A stretch of DNA of 64,000 bases from Paenibacillus tepidiphilus (GTDB taxonomy: Bacteria; Bacillota; Bacilli; Paenibacillales; Paenibacillaceae), in the NCBI RefSeq assembly GCF_008635795.1, contig NZ_VWRQ01000001.1, positions 124,001-188,000 of the forward strand, read 5' to 3'. The notes below the pieces were generated by a model. That model did not search any database and was not told the DNA's origin. It worked only from the letters and a program-made list of their open reading frames with translations. Shown piece after piece: positions 1 through 8,784 of the stretch. Numbering within the stretch: position 1 is the stretch's first letter; every line of letters starts with the position of its first letter. Position numbers and translations under genes: made by a program.

Positions 1-26
1 ACTAAAGTTTATGGGAGGACTCGGGA

Positions 27-1577
27 ATGTCAAGAGTGATACTAATGAAACCATACCTGGAGACGGATGCCACCTGGGAAATGATCAGAACCAGCAGCTA
101 TCTGGGGTTATGGTATATTGCCTCGAAACTGAAGGAAGTCGGGCATGAGGTCTGGTATATGGATGAGGTAATCCGGAATAATGGAATCCAACGCTCCCGC
201 CTGTTTCAAACCGAACTGATAAACGATGCCTACACCGAAGTTCCACTGGAGCAATCCATCAATGAATACCGGAAAGAAAAGAACAGCTATTTCGAACACC
301 ATAGCCCGAAGGAATTTATTAATAAATACAGCGCTTTTCAGAATGGAATCATCAAACGGGTTATAGCGAAAACGGGAAATGAAATCGAGGAAACGCTTGA
401 GGAGGTTGCGAAGATTTCCCCGGATTACGTGGGAATCTCATTAATCGCATCGGCGAATTTGCGGGCTTCAGTTAACACCGGATATGCAATCCATAAGAGG
501 TTTCCCCATATCAAAATTATCTACGGCGGCCACCATGTGTCAGCAAATCCCCAGCAGTTCCTTAAGGACAATCCGTGGGTAGATCATGTTATTGTGGGCG
601 ACGGCATCGATATATTCCAGGATATTGTCGAAGGCAGAGTGGAGGATAAGATCGTCTATCAAGGCTTTAAGCCGATGTGCAATTTCCCGCTGCTGGATAT
701 GGAGGTCATTGCGGCGACCGGCTACCCCCAAGACCAGCAGTATTCCTATCCTTCATACGGGAGAAAATCAACCGATTTTATGTTCTCTAAGGGCTGCTTT
801 CGCAAGTGCGAGTTCTGCTTTGCCGGGGGCCAGCCGGACAATAAGGTCAGCAATCTGGACTGGGATCTGATTGATGAACAATTCCGTCAGTTCAAGGCGG
901 CAGGTATTCAAGAGTTGATCGTTCAGGACGATGCCTTTATTTTTGGCGGAACAGCCAATCTGGCACGTAAGCTGAATTTGATGAAGAAGTACGATTTCTA
1001 CTGGCAAAATAGCGGCGGCATCGACTTTGAGATGCTAACGGATGATATTGTAGATTTATTTATCAATAATAACAAGACGTCCGGCGGGAAGCTTACAGGC
1101 ATGTATGTTCCTTTTAATCCCCGGTTTTGGAATAAGGGGACCAGCGCTACCCAATCTATGGTGAACCGCTATGACCGGCATTTCGATAACCTTCACAGAT
1201 TGCGGGATGAAGGCGGAATCTATGTATTCACCAGCGAAATCGTCGGGGCTCCGCATCAGACACGGGAAACAATTGTTGAGGATATCGAAAGCCATAAGCA
1301 AATGATTGGCGAAGGGTACCTTGACACAGCGTTGACATTATCGGCCACACTGCTGCCGGGAACCCAGTGGTACGACAATTTCGGCGATACGATAGTGAAC
1401 AAGAATGATGTAGCCGGCTATTCGCTGTTTACGACACATCACAGAACCGAGAACCTGCCTGACCCTCGCATCATCGAAGAGCTATTCGTGCTGAGAACCA
1501 AGGAGCTGAACAGCATCCAGCACACCTACAACTGGCAAACGCCGTTTCCCAATTCGGTCTGGCAGTATGCCAATTGA
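27..1577 (+). CDS. B12-binding-type radical SAM protein
   Basis: This 516-aa protein has a Rossmann-like N-terminal half typical of cobalamin-binding radical SAM enzymes, including a GGHH strand-loop near residue 170. The radical SAM core follows, with the CxxxCxxC cluster motif at C257, C261 and C264 (context KGCFRKCEFC). Family members use a 4Fe-4S cluster and S-adenosylmethionine for radical chemistry, often methylation at unreactive carbons or ring rearrangement. I do not see the classic DxHxxG cobalamin-ligand motif, so B12 may be bound base-off or not at all. The ATG at 27 follows GGGAGG with good spacing. It is the first visible gene of an operon with a tRNA synthetase, an editing domain, an importer, a hydrolase and a reductase, so a biosynthetic role is likely. 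The substrate is unknown; tryptophan or a derivative is an inference from the next gene. Confidence 0.85.
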   Translation: MSRVILMKPYLETDATWEMIRTSSYLGLWYIASKLKEVGHEVWYMDEVIRNNGIQRSRLFQTELINDAYTEVPLEQSINEYRKEKNSYFEHHSPKEFINKYSAFQNGIIKRVIAKTGNEIEETLEEVAKISPDYVGISLIASANLRASVNTGYAIHKRFPHIKIIYGGHHVSANPQQFLKDNPWVDHVIVGDGIDIFQDIVEGRVEDKIVYQGFKPMCNFPLLDMEVIAATGYPQDQQYSYPSYGRKSTDFMFSKGCFRKCEFCFAGGQPDNKVSNLDWDLIDEQFRQFKAAGIQELIVQDDAFIFGGTANLARKLNLMKKYDFYWQNSGGIDFEMLTDDIVDLFINNNKTSGGKLTGMYVPFNPRFWNKGTSATQSMVNRYDRHFDNLHRLRDEGGIYVFTSEIVGAPHQTRETIVEDIESHKQMIGEGYLDTALTLSATLLPGTQWYDNFGDTIVNKNDVAGYSLFTTHHRTENLPDPRIIEELFVLRTKELNSIQHTYNWQTPFPNSVWQYAN

Positions 1578-1612
1578 GCGGCATTATTCTTTTGGGGAGT
1601 TGAAGAGCACTC

Positions 1613-2557
1613 ATGAAAAAAATTATTCTCACCGGAATCAGGGCGACCGGCTTGCCCCATATCGGGAATTACTACGGTTCCATTAAACCGTTGCTGAGCC
1701 TGCAGGATGAATATAGGATCTTCCAGCTGATTGCCGATCTGCATGCTATCCCCACCGTCAGGGATCAGGCGCTGATGAACGGCAATGTCCGCTCAGTGAC
1801 GGCTTGCTATCTCGCTTGCGGCCTGGATATTAAGAAATCTGTATTATGGAGACAATCGCAGATTACCGAAATGGCCTGGTTATCAATGATTCTGTTGTCC
1901 CTGGTGTCGGTGGAAGAGTTGAATGCCGAAATGAATCTTACCGCCAACACGGAGAAGGATATGATCAGCAGTCTTTATCCTGTCTTGATGGCCGCCGATA
2001 CGCTGATGATGGGGGCGGACTTAGTGTTTGCCGGAAGGGACCATGAGTCCGGGCTGGCGTTCGTCCGCCAGCTGGCGCACAAGTTCAATTTGCTTTATGG
2101 GGATATTTTACAGGAGCCGGAGCCCATCTTTCCCGGTCTGCAGCACATGGTCAGAGGACTTGATGGAAGAAAGATGTCCAAATCCTTTGACAACACCATA
2201 TCCTTAATTGACTCCAAAGAAGTGCTCTATAAAAAAATATTTGATATCGAAGGGGAGACCAGGGAAGAGAGTCTCCAAATCCTGATGGATTTGCTTTCGC
2301 TGACCGGCTCTGCTGCCGTTATTGATAAGGGCATGGATGCCGACGAGGCGAAGCTCCTTCTGTTCGAAGAGATGAACCGGGAGCTGGAGCCGATCCGCCA
2401 GAAATACCACGAGCTGATGCAGCAGCCGGAGGTTCTAGACGACGTGCTGCAGCAGGGGCTGGCGGCAGCTGAGACACAGGCAAGAGGGCGAATTGATCAA
2501 ATTCTGGACAGCGCGGGCTTAAGCACAGCCGTCCGTAATCATGCTAAGAGGGTGTAG
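1613..2557 (+). CDS. trpS: Tryptophanyl-tRNA synthetase, divergent paralogue
   Basis: This 314-aa class Ic synthetase has a HIGH-type motif (GLPHIGN, near residue 16), ADLHA, the tryptophan-pocket stretch YPVLMAAD near residue 125, and KMSKS (GRKMSKSFDN) near residue 187. It should activate tryptophan and charge tRNA-Trp. The usual motif PVGxDQ is here FAGRDHESG (residues 139-147): the Asp is kept but the Gln position is His144. That site lies in the amino-acid pocket of the family, so specificity or drug sensitivity may be changed. The ATG follows GGGGAG. It lies 35 bp after the radical SAM gene and 3 bp before the editing gene. Being inside a biosynthetic-looking operon, it is probably a second synthetase used for self-resistance or to supply a charged tRNA. 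I cannot see whether a housekeeping trpS exists elsewhere. Confidence 0.88.
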   Translation: MKKIILTGIRATGLPHIGNYYGSIKPLLSLQDEYRIFQLIADLHAIPTVRDQALMNGNVRSVTACYLACGLDIKKSVLWRQSQITEMAWLSMILLSLVSVEELNAEMNLTANTEKDMISSLYPVLMAADTLMMGADLVFAGRDHESGLAFVRQLAHKFNLLYGDILQEPEPIFPGLQHMVRGLDGRKMSKSFDNTISLIDSKEVLYKKIFDIEGETREESLQILMDLLSLTGSAAVIDKGMDADEAKLLLFEEMNRELEPIRQKYHELMQQPEVLDDVLQQGLAAAETQARGRIDQILDSAGLSTAVRNHAKRV

Positions 2558-2560
2558 AAA

Positions 2561-3010
2561 TTGCTGAATGTCAACCAAATTGAGGAACTGCTGAAGCTGG
2601 GCCAGGCAGAATTTGAGATCATCGATCATGAGCGGCCTATTCTTACCCTGGCCGATGCCAAAGCCTATTTTGATATCAAACTTGCCGTACCCAATCTGAT
2701 TCTGAAGACAGACCGGGGGTTCTACGCGATGCTTGTTTCAGGCTCACGCGGACAGGTTGCGCTGGAAGATCTCAAGAACGTGCTGAATTGCGAAGTTGTG
2801 AAGATGGCCGGAAAGAAGGAGGTGATGGAGCAGACCGGCGTAGAACCGGGAAAGCTTCCGCTGATCGGGCTGAGCTTGCCGTATATTTTTGACAAGCGGA
2901 TTCTTGAGCATAGCTACGCTTACGGGGGGGTTGGCGATCCATACCGCACTTTGCGCATAAACGCTTACGACCTGAAGAGAATCGTAGCACCTATAGCGGA
3001 ATTTGATTGA
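2561..3010 (+). CDS. Free-standing YbaK/ProX-type aminoacyl-tRNA deacylase
   Basis: This 149-aa single-domain protein matches the YbaK/prolyl-tRNA editing fold. It has an N-terminal helix and a central stretch NLILKTDRGFYAMLV, then GSRGQVALEDLK, with TGVEPGKLPLIGL in the middle and a C-terminal LRINAYDL strand. The family hydrolyses mischarged aminoacyl-tRNA in trans. The start is TTG at 2561, 3 bp after the stop of the synthetase gene, with an AGAGGGTG site inside the end of trpS, so the two are probably translationally coupled. Its place directly after a divergent TrpRS suggests it clears a wrong amino acid or analogue from tRNA. The substrate tRNA is not predictable from sequence. Confidence 0.82.
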   Translation: MLNVNQIEELLKLGQAEFEIIDHERPILTLADAKAYFDIKLAVPNLILKTDRGFYAMLVSGSRGQVALEDLKNVLNCEVVKMAGKKEVMEQTGVEPGKLPLIGLSLPYIFDKRILEHSYAYGGVGDPYRTLRINAYDLKRIVAPIAEFD

Positions 3011-3029
3011 AAGATAAGGGGGAAGCCCA

Positions 3030-4028
3030 ATGAAGGGGAAGTATTTGCGCTTGTTATCGCTGGCGCTGCTGCTGATTACCATAGCGGGTTGTTCAAATCA
3101 AGCCGCGAATTCGGACAAGGATTCATCTAACAAGCGGATTGGGATACTTCAAATTGTAGAGCATCCATCACTGAACAGCATCCGGGAAGCGATCATTGCG
3201 CAGCTGGCGGTGGACGGATTCACCGAGGGGGACAACCTGACCATTGATTATCAGAATGCGCAGGGCGACCAGAATAATCTGAAATCCATCGCCCAGAAGT
3301 TTGTGCAGGAGGATTACGATGCCATCATTGCCATCGCCACTCCATCGGCACAAGCCATCGCGGGGGAAACTCAACAAATTCCGATCATCTTTGCGGCTGT
3401 TACTGATCCGGTCTCGGCAGGTCTTTTGAAGAATCTGGACAGTCCGGAGGGCAACATAACCGGAACCTCAGATATTATCTCCGCCGAGCAAAATCTGTTG
3501 CTTCAGTTAAAAATAACACCGGCTATTCACAAGCTAGGCGTTATTTATAATTCCAGCGAAACGGCCTCGCAGCTTGTCGTTAAGCAATTGAAGGAATATT
3601 TGCAGAGCGGCAGCCAGGATATTCAGCTCCAGGAAGCGACGGTAACCTCTACCTCCGAGGTGGATCAGGTTGTTCATTCTCTGATCGGGAAGGTCGATGC
3701 GATCTTCGCTCCCATCGATAATACGATTGCTTCCTCTATGCCGATCGTCGCGCAAATCGCCATCGACGCAAAGCTGCCGTTATACGTGGGAGCTGATTCC
3801 ATGGTTAAAGACGGCGGACTTGCTGCTTATGGAGTGAACTACGAGATACTCGGAGAAGAAACGGCAGACATGGCTGCCGAAGTGCTGAATGGCAAAGCGG
3901 TCAAGGATCTTCCCGTCAAGGTCATGGACAGCTTGAATGTGTACGTCAACCAGACAACCGCAGATAAAATCGGCATCACCCTTCCGGATGAAATCCTGAA
4001 GCAGGCCTTAGAGGTTTTTAAGAACTGA
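3030..4028 (+). CDS. ABC transporter substrate-binding lipoprotein, TrpX-like
   Basis: This 332-aa lipoprotein has a short basic N-terminus, a hydrophobic stretch and a lipobox ending in AGC near residue 21. The body follows the 'ABC transporter substrate binding protein' family (Pfam PF04392 from memory), with a periplasmic-binding-protein fold in two lobes: IGILQIVEHPSL, ATPSAQAIA, and VTDPVSAGLL. Relatives include TrpX of streptococcal tryptophan importers. It is encoded 2 bp before a permease and then an ATPase, completing an importer. The location after trpS and the editing gene supports tryptophan or an indole-type amino acid as ligand, but that is context only. Confidence 0.85.
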   Translation: MKGKYLRLLSLALLLITIAGCSNQAANSDKDSSNKRIGILQIVEHPSLNSIREAIIAQLAVDGFTEGDNLTIDYQNAQGDQNNLKSIAQKFVQEDYDAIIAIATPSAQAIAGETQQIPIIFAAVTDPVSAGLLKNLDSPEGNITGTSDIISAEQNLLLQLKITPAIHKLGVIYNSSETASQLVVKQLKEYLQSGSQDIQLQEATVTSTSEVDQVVHSLIGKVDAIFAPIDNTIASSMPIVAQIAIDAKLPLYVGADSMVKDGGLAAYGVNYEILGEETADMAAEVLNGKAVKDLPVKVMDSLNVYVNQTTADKIGITLPDEILKQALEVFKN

Positions 4029-4029
4029 T

Positions 4030-4953
4030 ATGAGCAGTTATGTGATCTTAGGTGCCCTGGCTTTAGGGTTAATTTATGGCATCTTATCGCTAGGGATTTA
4101 CATTTCCTTCCGCATCTTAAACATTCCCGATATGACGGTGGACGGGAGCTTTGTGACCGGTGCGGCAATTTCAGCGGTTGTGACCACACATTATTCATTG
4201 ATTCTGGTCATTCCTTTGGCTTTTCTGGGAGGATGCCTGGCGGGGAGCATTACGGCTTTTCTTCATATTAAATTAAAGATTCAATTGCTGCTTTCCGGAA
4301 TCCTCACCTTGTCGGCGCTTTATTCCGTGAATATTAGAATTATGGAGGGCAAGCCCAACATACCTGTACTGCAGCAGACAACGATCTTTGAGCTTTGGGG
4401 GAGCGCGGAATCTCAGCAGTCAACCTCCATCGCTGTACTCGGTGTCTTACTGGCGGTTATGTTCTGTCTGCTCTGCTTCTTCCTGAATACGAAGCTGGGA
4501 CTTTCCTTAAGGGCCACCGGAAACAATGAACAAATGGCAAGGGCGCTCGGGGTGGACACGAATATGACCAAATGGCTCGGGCTGGCTATTTCAAATGGGT
4601 TTGTGGCATTATCGGGAGCCGTTTTGGTACAGTATCAGTCCTTTGCAGATATCAGTATGGGGACAGGCGTCATTGTTACCGGATTGGCCTCTGTTATTAT
4701 CGGGGAGGTCATCCTTTCGGGCTCCACGATTTTCAGGGGACTGCTGGCGGTTGTACTTGGATCGGTAGCTTACAGATATATTATCGCTGGTGCAATACAG
4801 ATCGGTATGCCTCCCACAGATCTGAAGCTGATGTCAAGCCTGATCGTCATTATCGCATTATCCATGTCATTACTACACAGCGGGGGAATCCGGGGGAGAA
4901 GAAGGCGGTCCGGCCTGGGGCGCAATGGGACGGATTTCACTCCGCCGCAGTAG
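4030..4953 (+). CDS. ABC transporter permease, TrpY-like
   Basis: This 307-aa protein is very hydrophobic with about eight membrane segments. It begins ALALGLIYGILSLGIYISF and carries the conserved NIPDMTVDGSF loop near residue 37. It ends with a basic tail (RGRRRRSGLGRNG). The pattern fits the branched-chain-amino-acid type permease family (PF02653) used by TrpXYZ-like importers. The start ATG is 2 bp after the stop of the binding-protein gene, indicating coupling. It forms the membrane channel for the binding protein before it and the ATPase after it. Confidence 0.85.
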   Translation: MSSYVILGALALGLIYGILSLGIYISFRILNIPDMTVDGSFVTGAAISAVVTTHYSLILVIPLAFLGGCLAGSITAFLHIKLKIQLLLSGILTLSALYSVNIRIMEGKPNIPVLQQTTIFELWGSAESQQSTSIAVLGVLLAVMFCLLCFFLNTKLGLSLRATGNNEQMARALGVDTNMTKWLGLAISNGFVALSGAVLVQYQSFADISMGTGVIVTGLASVIIGEVILSGSTIFRGLLAVVLGSVAYRYIIAGAIQIGMPPTDLKLMSSLIVIIALSMSLLHSGGIRGRRRRSGLGRNGTDFTPPQ

Positions 4954-4983
4954 ACTATTTTAGCGGGACTGGTGGAGAGAGGC

Positions 4984-5736
4984 ATGCTAGAAGTCCGAAA
5001 GCTGAAGAAGATTTTTGCCAAGAAAAGCTTCAATGAAAAAATCGCCCTGGCTAACATCGACCTGCATCTTGGCTCGGGGGAGTTCGTAACCGTTGTCGGC
5101 GGCAACGGGTCCGGCAAGTCAACGCTGTTCAATTGTATCGCCGGGGTCGAAACACCGGATGAAGGCCGAATTGTACTGGATGGAAGAGATATCACTTACT
5201 TGGCGGAGCATCAGCGAGCCGTTTATATCGGACGGGTCTTTCAAGACCCTCTCAAGGGAACCGCATACGACATGACCATTGAAGAGAACTTGTCGCTGGC
5301 GTATTCCAAAGGAGGGAGAAGAGGGCTGTCACGGGCTATAACCAAAGCAGATATCCGCAAATTTCAGGAACGGCTGTCTACACTGAACCTGGACCTGGAG
5401 AAACGGCTGAAACAGAAGGTCGGACTCTTGTCGGGAGGACAGCGGCAGGCACTAACCCTGTTGATGGCAACTCTTGTGAAGCCGAAGCTGTTGCTTCTGG
5501 ATGAACATACTGCGGCGCTCGATCCGTCAACGGCCAAGCTCGTGATGAGTCTTACGGCCAAGGTGGTCAACGAGGAAAACATCAGTACGATAATGATCAC
5601 TCACAATTTAAGAGATGCATTGGAATTCGGGTCACGCACAGTCATGCTCTCTTCAGGAAGGATTACTATGGATATTCATGAACGGGAGCGGCAGCTGGTT
5701 ACAACTGATAAGCTTTTCGAGCAATTAGAGCAGTAG
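4984..5736 (+). CDS. ABC transporter ATP-binding protein, TrpZ-like
   Basis: This 250-aa ATPase has Walker A GGNGSGKST, signature LSGGQRQAL and Walker B LLLLDEHTAALD, followed by the H-loop ITHNL. The DEHTAALDP form of Walker B is typical of the ATPase that pairs with TrpX/TrpY-like proteins. I chose ATG 4984 (MLEVRKLKK), which follows GGAGAGAGG; an in-frame GTG at 4972 is possible but lies inside the ribosome binding site. It energises the importer encoded by the two preceding genes. Confidence 0.88.
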   Translation: MLEVRKLKKIFAKKSFNEKIALANIDLHLGSGEFVTVVGGNGSGKSTLFNCIAGVETPDEGRIVLDGRDITYLAEHQRAVYIGRVFQDPLKGTAYDMTIEENLSLAYSKGGRRGLSRAITKADIRKFQERLSTLNLDLEKRLKQKVGLLSGGQRQALTLLMATLVKPKLLLLDEHTAALDPSTAKLVMSLTAKVVNEENISTIMITHNLRDALEFGSRTVMLSSGRITMDIHERERQLVTTDKLFEQLEQ

Positions 5737-5769
5737 TCTTAAGAACGATATCTTATAGGAGGCTATACC

Positions 5770-6594
5770 ATGGAGAATATAATGGACAAGATCTTGTTAT
5801 CAAACGGCGTTGAAATCGGATATAATTATCAATTTGTCGACGAAAGCCTGGAAACACTGGTGTTTATGAACGGCACCTTTAATACGATGCGGGATTGGAA
5901 TGAGATCGGAGATATTCTTAAACAAAAGCGTCCTTACAATATTCTGACCTTCGATATGCGGAATCAGGGGGAGTCTACCAAATTCACAACGGACTTTGCT
6001 TATTCCGATTTTGTGGAGGATGTCTCCAATTTGTTTGAAGCCTTAAAGCTGGATCAGTTCACACTGATTACCTACTCCAGCGCATCGACGATAGCCATCG
6101 ATTACATCCTTGGCCATCCCAATAAAGTCAACCGCTTAATTCTGGGGGCTCCGGTCATTAATCCTTACGGAAAGTTTAAAAGCCAGCTGCTCTCCCGCTC
6201 CTCTCTGAAAATGTTTGAAATCGGCGATCTCAGCGACGTTATCGTACTGTCGTTCGGGCTGATGTACAGCAACAGATTCATTGAACAGAGCAAGGATTTT
6301 TTTGAAGCGATTCAGGACCAATTCCTGCAATCGATCGATAAAGAGGTGCTGTTGCCGTATATGAAAGCCTGGGACGGGAACGAGATGGATATAGCCAAGA
6401 TCACAACAGCGTTCTCCGGTATTCCGGTTTTCTATATTCATGGAGAAGAAGATGTCTTCAATCCGGTTTATTTCTCGGAAAAGCTGCAAAGCGAGGTTCC
6501 TGGATTCCAGTTGTGCACCTTGCTTGGCAATGGGCATGATTTCTTGGCAGAGGACAAGGAAGGGTATATCCGGCTTCTGCAAGAAATTCTATGA
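5770..6594 (+). CDS. Alpha/beta hydrolase
   Basis: This 274-aa protein has the alpha/beta hydrolase fold: VFMNGTFNTMRDWNEI (oxyanion region), FDMRNQGES, and a nucleophile elbow TYSSA (T101-A105) in place of the usual GxSxG. An acid residue lies in HGEEDVF and a histidine in GNGHDF near the end, so a Ser103/Asp/His triad is possible. The ATG follows AGGAGG. The stop overlaps the start of the reductase gene (ATGA at 6591), showing tight coupling. In biosynthetic operons such enzymes act as thioesterases, esterases or lactonases. The exact reaction cannot be set from sequence. Confidence 0.8.
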   Translation: MENIMDKILLSNGVEIGYNYQFVDESLETLVFMNGTFNTMRDWNEIGDILKQKRPYNILTFDMRNQGESTKFTTDFAYSDFVEDVSNLFEALKLDQFTLITYSSASTIAIDYILGHPNKVNRLILGAPVINPYGKFKSQLLSRSSLKMFEIGDLSDVIVLSFGLMYSNRFIEQSKDFFEAIQDQFLQSIDKEVLLPYMKAWDGNEMDIAKITTAFSGIPVFYIHGEEDVFNPVYFSEKLQSEVPGFQLCTLLGNGHDFLAEDKEGYIRLLQEIL

Positions 6595-7736
6595 CGGGAC
6601 TTGAACTCCAAGGGAATGTTCTCATAACTGGCGTCACAGGATTTATTGGCAGACATCTGCTTTACGAGTTCCTGAGAGCGTCTATGGAAGTGACTGGATC
6701 TTGGAGAATATACGTTCTGATTCGGGGCAGAAAGGGGCTATCGGCTTCCGCAAGAATAGATCATTTGCTGACCCATGCATACCTTCCCGATTATCTTAAG
6801 CCATATGACCTGGAAGATTTGACGGATAATATCACTGTTATTGAAGGGGATTTGGAGGATTCTGATCTGCAGGTACAGTTCGGGTTGCACATTGCTAAAG
6901 AAGATCCGCTGTTCGTCATACATAGTGCAGGCTCAGTGAATCTTTATAACACGGCTGCGGCTGAACAAGAGGTGCATCACACCAATTGGCTGGGAACAAT
7001 GAATCTGCTCCATGCCATTGAACCCTTTAACAGTAAGCTGGTGTTCATCAGCACCGCATTCTCCTGCGGCATTGTCGAGGGGCTCATCGGGGATAATTAC
7101 TCCATCTATCAAAACAACAGGTTCAGGAATCCTTATGAGAAATGCAAGAACCAAACGGAACAATTTATTGAGAGCTACTGCGCAGAGAATAAGATGAAGT
7201 ATCAGATCCTGCGGCCGAGTGTAGTATGCGGAAGACTTCTAGATGCTCCGCTTTATTACATCTCAAAGTTCGATGTATTCTACGGCTGGACGAAATTCTT
7301 CTGGAATTTGCAGAACCAGGGAAACAACGAACCTTTAAGAATCCATATGTCCCGGGATTCCAAAGTTAACGTAGTGCCTGTGGATTTTGTGGCCAAAGCG
7401 GTCCTGGCATCATTTCAGCAAGATATTCCTTATGTTAATCTCACTTATCCGCAATCCATTGCTAACCGCCATCTGTATGGTTCAATGCTCCACGCCTTGC
7501 ATTTCGATCAATATGAATTCGTGGAGGAGATGCCTTCCGGCCTGAATAAGAGCGAGAGGTTCTACTACCGTTCTATAGACAAGGTTTATAATCCCTATTT
7601 AAACCAATGCAATAATGAATACGACAGCAGATTGATCTGTAGCCTGACAGGCACCGAGCTCATTACGGAGATAGACCTGCAAGCATTAGCCGGATTCTCG
7701 ATCCGCAACAGTTTTGATGAAGAGCGAGTTTACTAG
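6591..7736 (+). CDS. Thioester-reductase-like / fatty acyl-CoA reductase-like SDR
   Basis: This 381-aa protein is an extended short-chain dehydrogenase with GVTGFIGRHLL for NAD(P) binding, an HSAGSVNLY strand, a serine region FISTAFSCG and a catalytic YxxxK in YEKCK. The order matches the NAD-binding-4 type found in thioester reductase domains and fatty acyl reductases, which release carrier- or CoA-bound acyl groups as aldehydes or alcohols. The ATG overlaps the hydrolase stop by 4 bp. It is the last gene of the operon, and a strong hairpin follows at 7789. No carrier protein or adenylation domain is visible in the window, so its acyl donor could be an acyl-CoA, an aminoacyl ester or something encoded upstream. 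Confidence 0.8.
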   Translation: MTGLELQGNVLITGVTGFIGRHLLYEFLRASMEVTGSWRIYVLIRGRKGLSASARIDHLLTHAYLPDYLKPYDLEDLTDNITVIEGDLEDSDLQVQFGLHIAKEDPLFVIHSAGSVNLYNTAAAEQEVHHTNWLGTMNLLHAIEPFNSKLVFISTAFSCGIVEGLIGDNYSIYQNNRFRNPYEKCKNQTEQFIESYCAENKMKYQILRPSVVCGRLLDAPLYYISKFDVFYGWTKFFWNLQNQGNNEPLRIHMSRDSKVNVVPVDFVAKAVLASFQQDIPYVNLTYPQSIANRHLYGSMLHALHFDQYEFVEEMPSGLNKSERFYYRSIDKVYNPYLNQCNNEYDSRLICSLTGTELITEIDLQALAGFSIRNSFDEERVY

Positions 7737-7788
7737 CGCAACAATTGCTTTTCCTGGCGTGTGCCAGAGAACTGCAGGATTAAGCATG

Positions 7789-7822
7789 AGAAACCCTCCG
7801 CCTGTGACCGGCGGAGGGTTTC
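7789..7822. terminator. Strong bidirectional hairpin after the reductase operon
   Basis: GAAACCCTCCGCC pairs perfectly with GGCGGAGGGTTTC across a 7-nt loop. It lies between the + strand operon end (7736) and the - strand thyX end (7858), so it can serve both. Confidence 0.85.
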
Positions 7823-7857
7823 TTATACTGGCACAGGGAATCCGCCGTGCACTCGGC

Positions 7858-8561
7858 TTACTGTGTTCCCAGCAGCTCACCCGCTGTCACCGGAAAAAGC
7901 GTCTTGACGATGTCCAGAACAGCCAGGGCGTAAGCCTGGATTTCCCGCTGCGCATCATGCTCAAGGCGCTGCTGCAGGAAATGCGCCGCCGATTGCAGGG
8001 AGGCTGTCCAATACCAGCGGACGTAAAGCCCGTAAGCGGGAAGGAACAGCCGCGCCTGCTCGGCGCAGATGCCTTCGGCCAATGCGGCTTCGTATTTCTC
8101 CAGCCCCAGCTCGGTGTAGCGCATCAGCTCATCCGTATATTTTGTCCCGAGTTCCCAGGATACTGCATTACCGCTGCCCTGCTTGGAGTTCTCCGGTGCT
8201 TGCCGCCACTCCCCGGCCCCGGGTATATAAAAAGCCGGTTCCTCTGTAATATATCTCCGGCTCGATTCATTCCAGGCCTCCAGACTGTCTCCGGTACCCT
8301 CATAGTGGGCGGAGCCGACGATATATTTCACCATTGCCGGGCAACCATCAGCGGTGCGTACACCTCAAGCTGAAGCATGGCATGCCGGAAAGGTGAAGTA
8401 TGGCCCTCTCTGGCCAGAAAGGATATAAGCCGGATGTCTTTATCCGTAAGTGCGGCCGATTGTTTGGCATAGGATACGCGCGCTGCATTGACGACGGTCA
8501 GATCGCTCCCCATATGATCGATGAGCCGGATGTACCCTTTGTCAAGAACCTCAATATGCAT
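7858..8561 (-). pseudogene. thyX: Flavin-dependent thymidylate synthase ThyX, frameshifted
   Basis: Two adjacent - strand reading frames join into one ThyX. The first (8561 to 8328) gives NAARVSYAKQS, REGHTSPFRHA and ends ...MVARQW. The second (8334 to 7858) continues KYIVGSAHYEGTG and the ThyX signature end NESSRRY. They overlap around 8330, where TGG is followed directly by TGA. One extra G there would give Trp-Val-Lys-Tyr and restore a protein of about 234 aa. ThyX makes dTMP from dUMP using FAD and methylene-tetrahydrofolate. The domain is otherwise intact, so this is either a recent one-base deletion or a sequencing error. If real, the cell must rely on a thyA elsewhere. Confidence 0.75.
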
Positions 8562-8784
8562 GATATACCCCCCAGTGAAATTGATTCTACCCTACCTAAT
8601 TCCGTACAGACACCGGCTCTCCTTCATCCCTATTAAGGCGAAATGGTGGACATCCTGGCCTGTATGGCGGCCGTTAAAAAGTTCCTTGTAATCGGTCGGC
8701 AGGTATTGATAAGGTAAAAGATGCTGTTAGAGTAATAATAATGTGATACAAGCAGAAATACAGATATTGCAATAGATATGGAGG

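Noticed and set aside
7714..8373. 219-codon + strand frame over the thyX region
   Set aside because: It crosses a strong terminator and is antisense to a recognisable ThyX.
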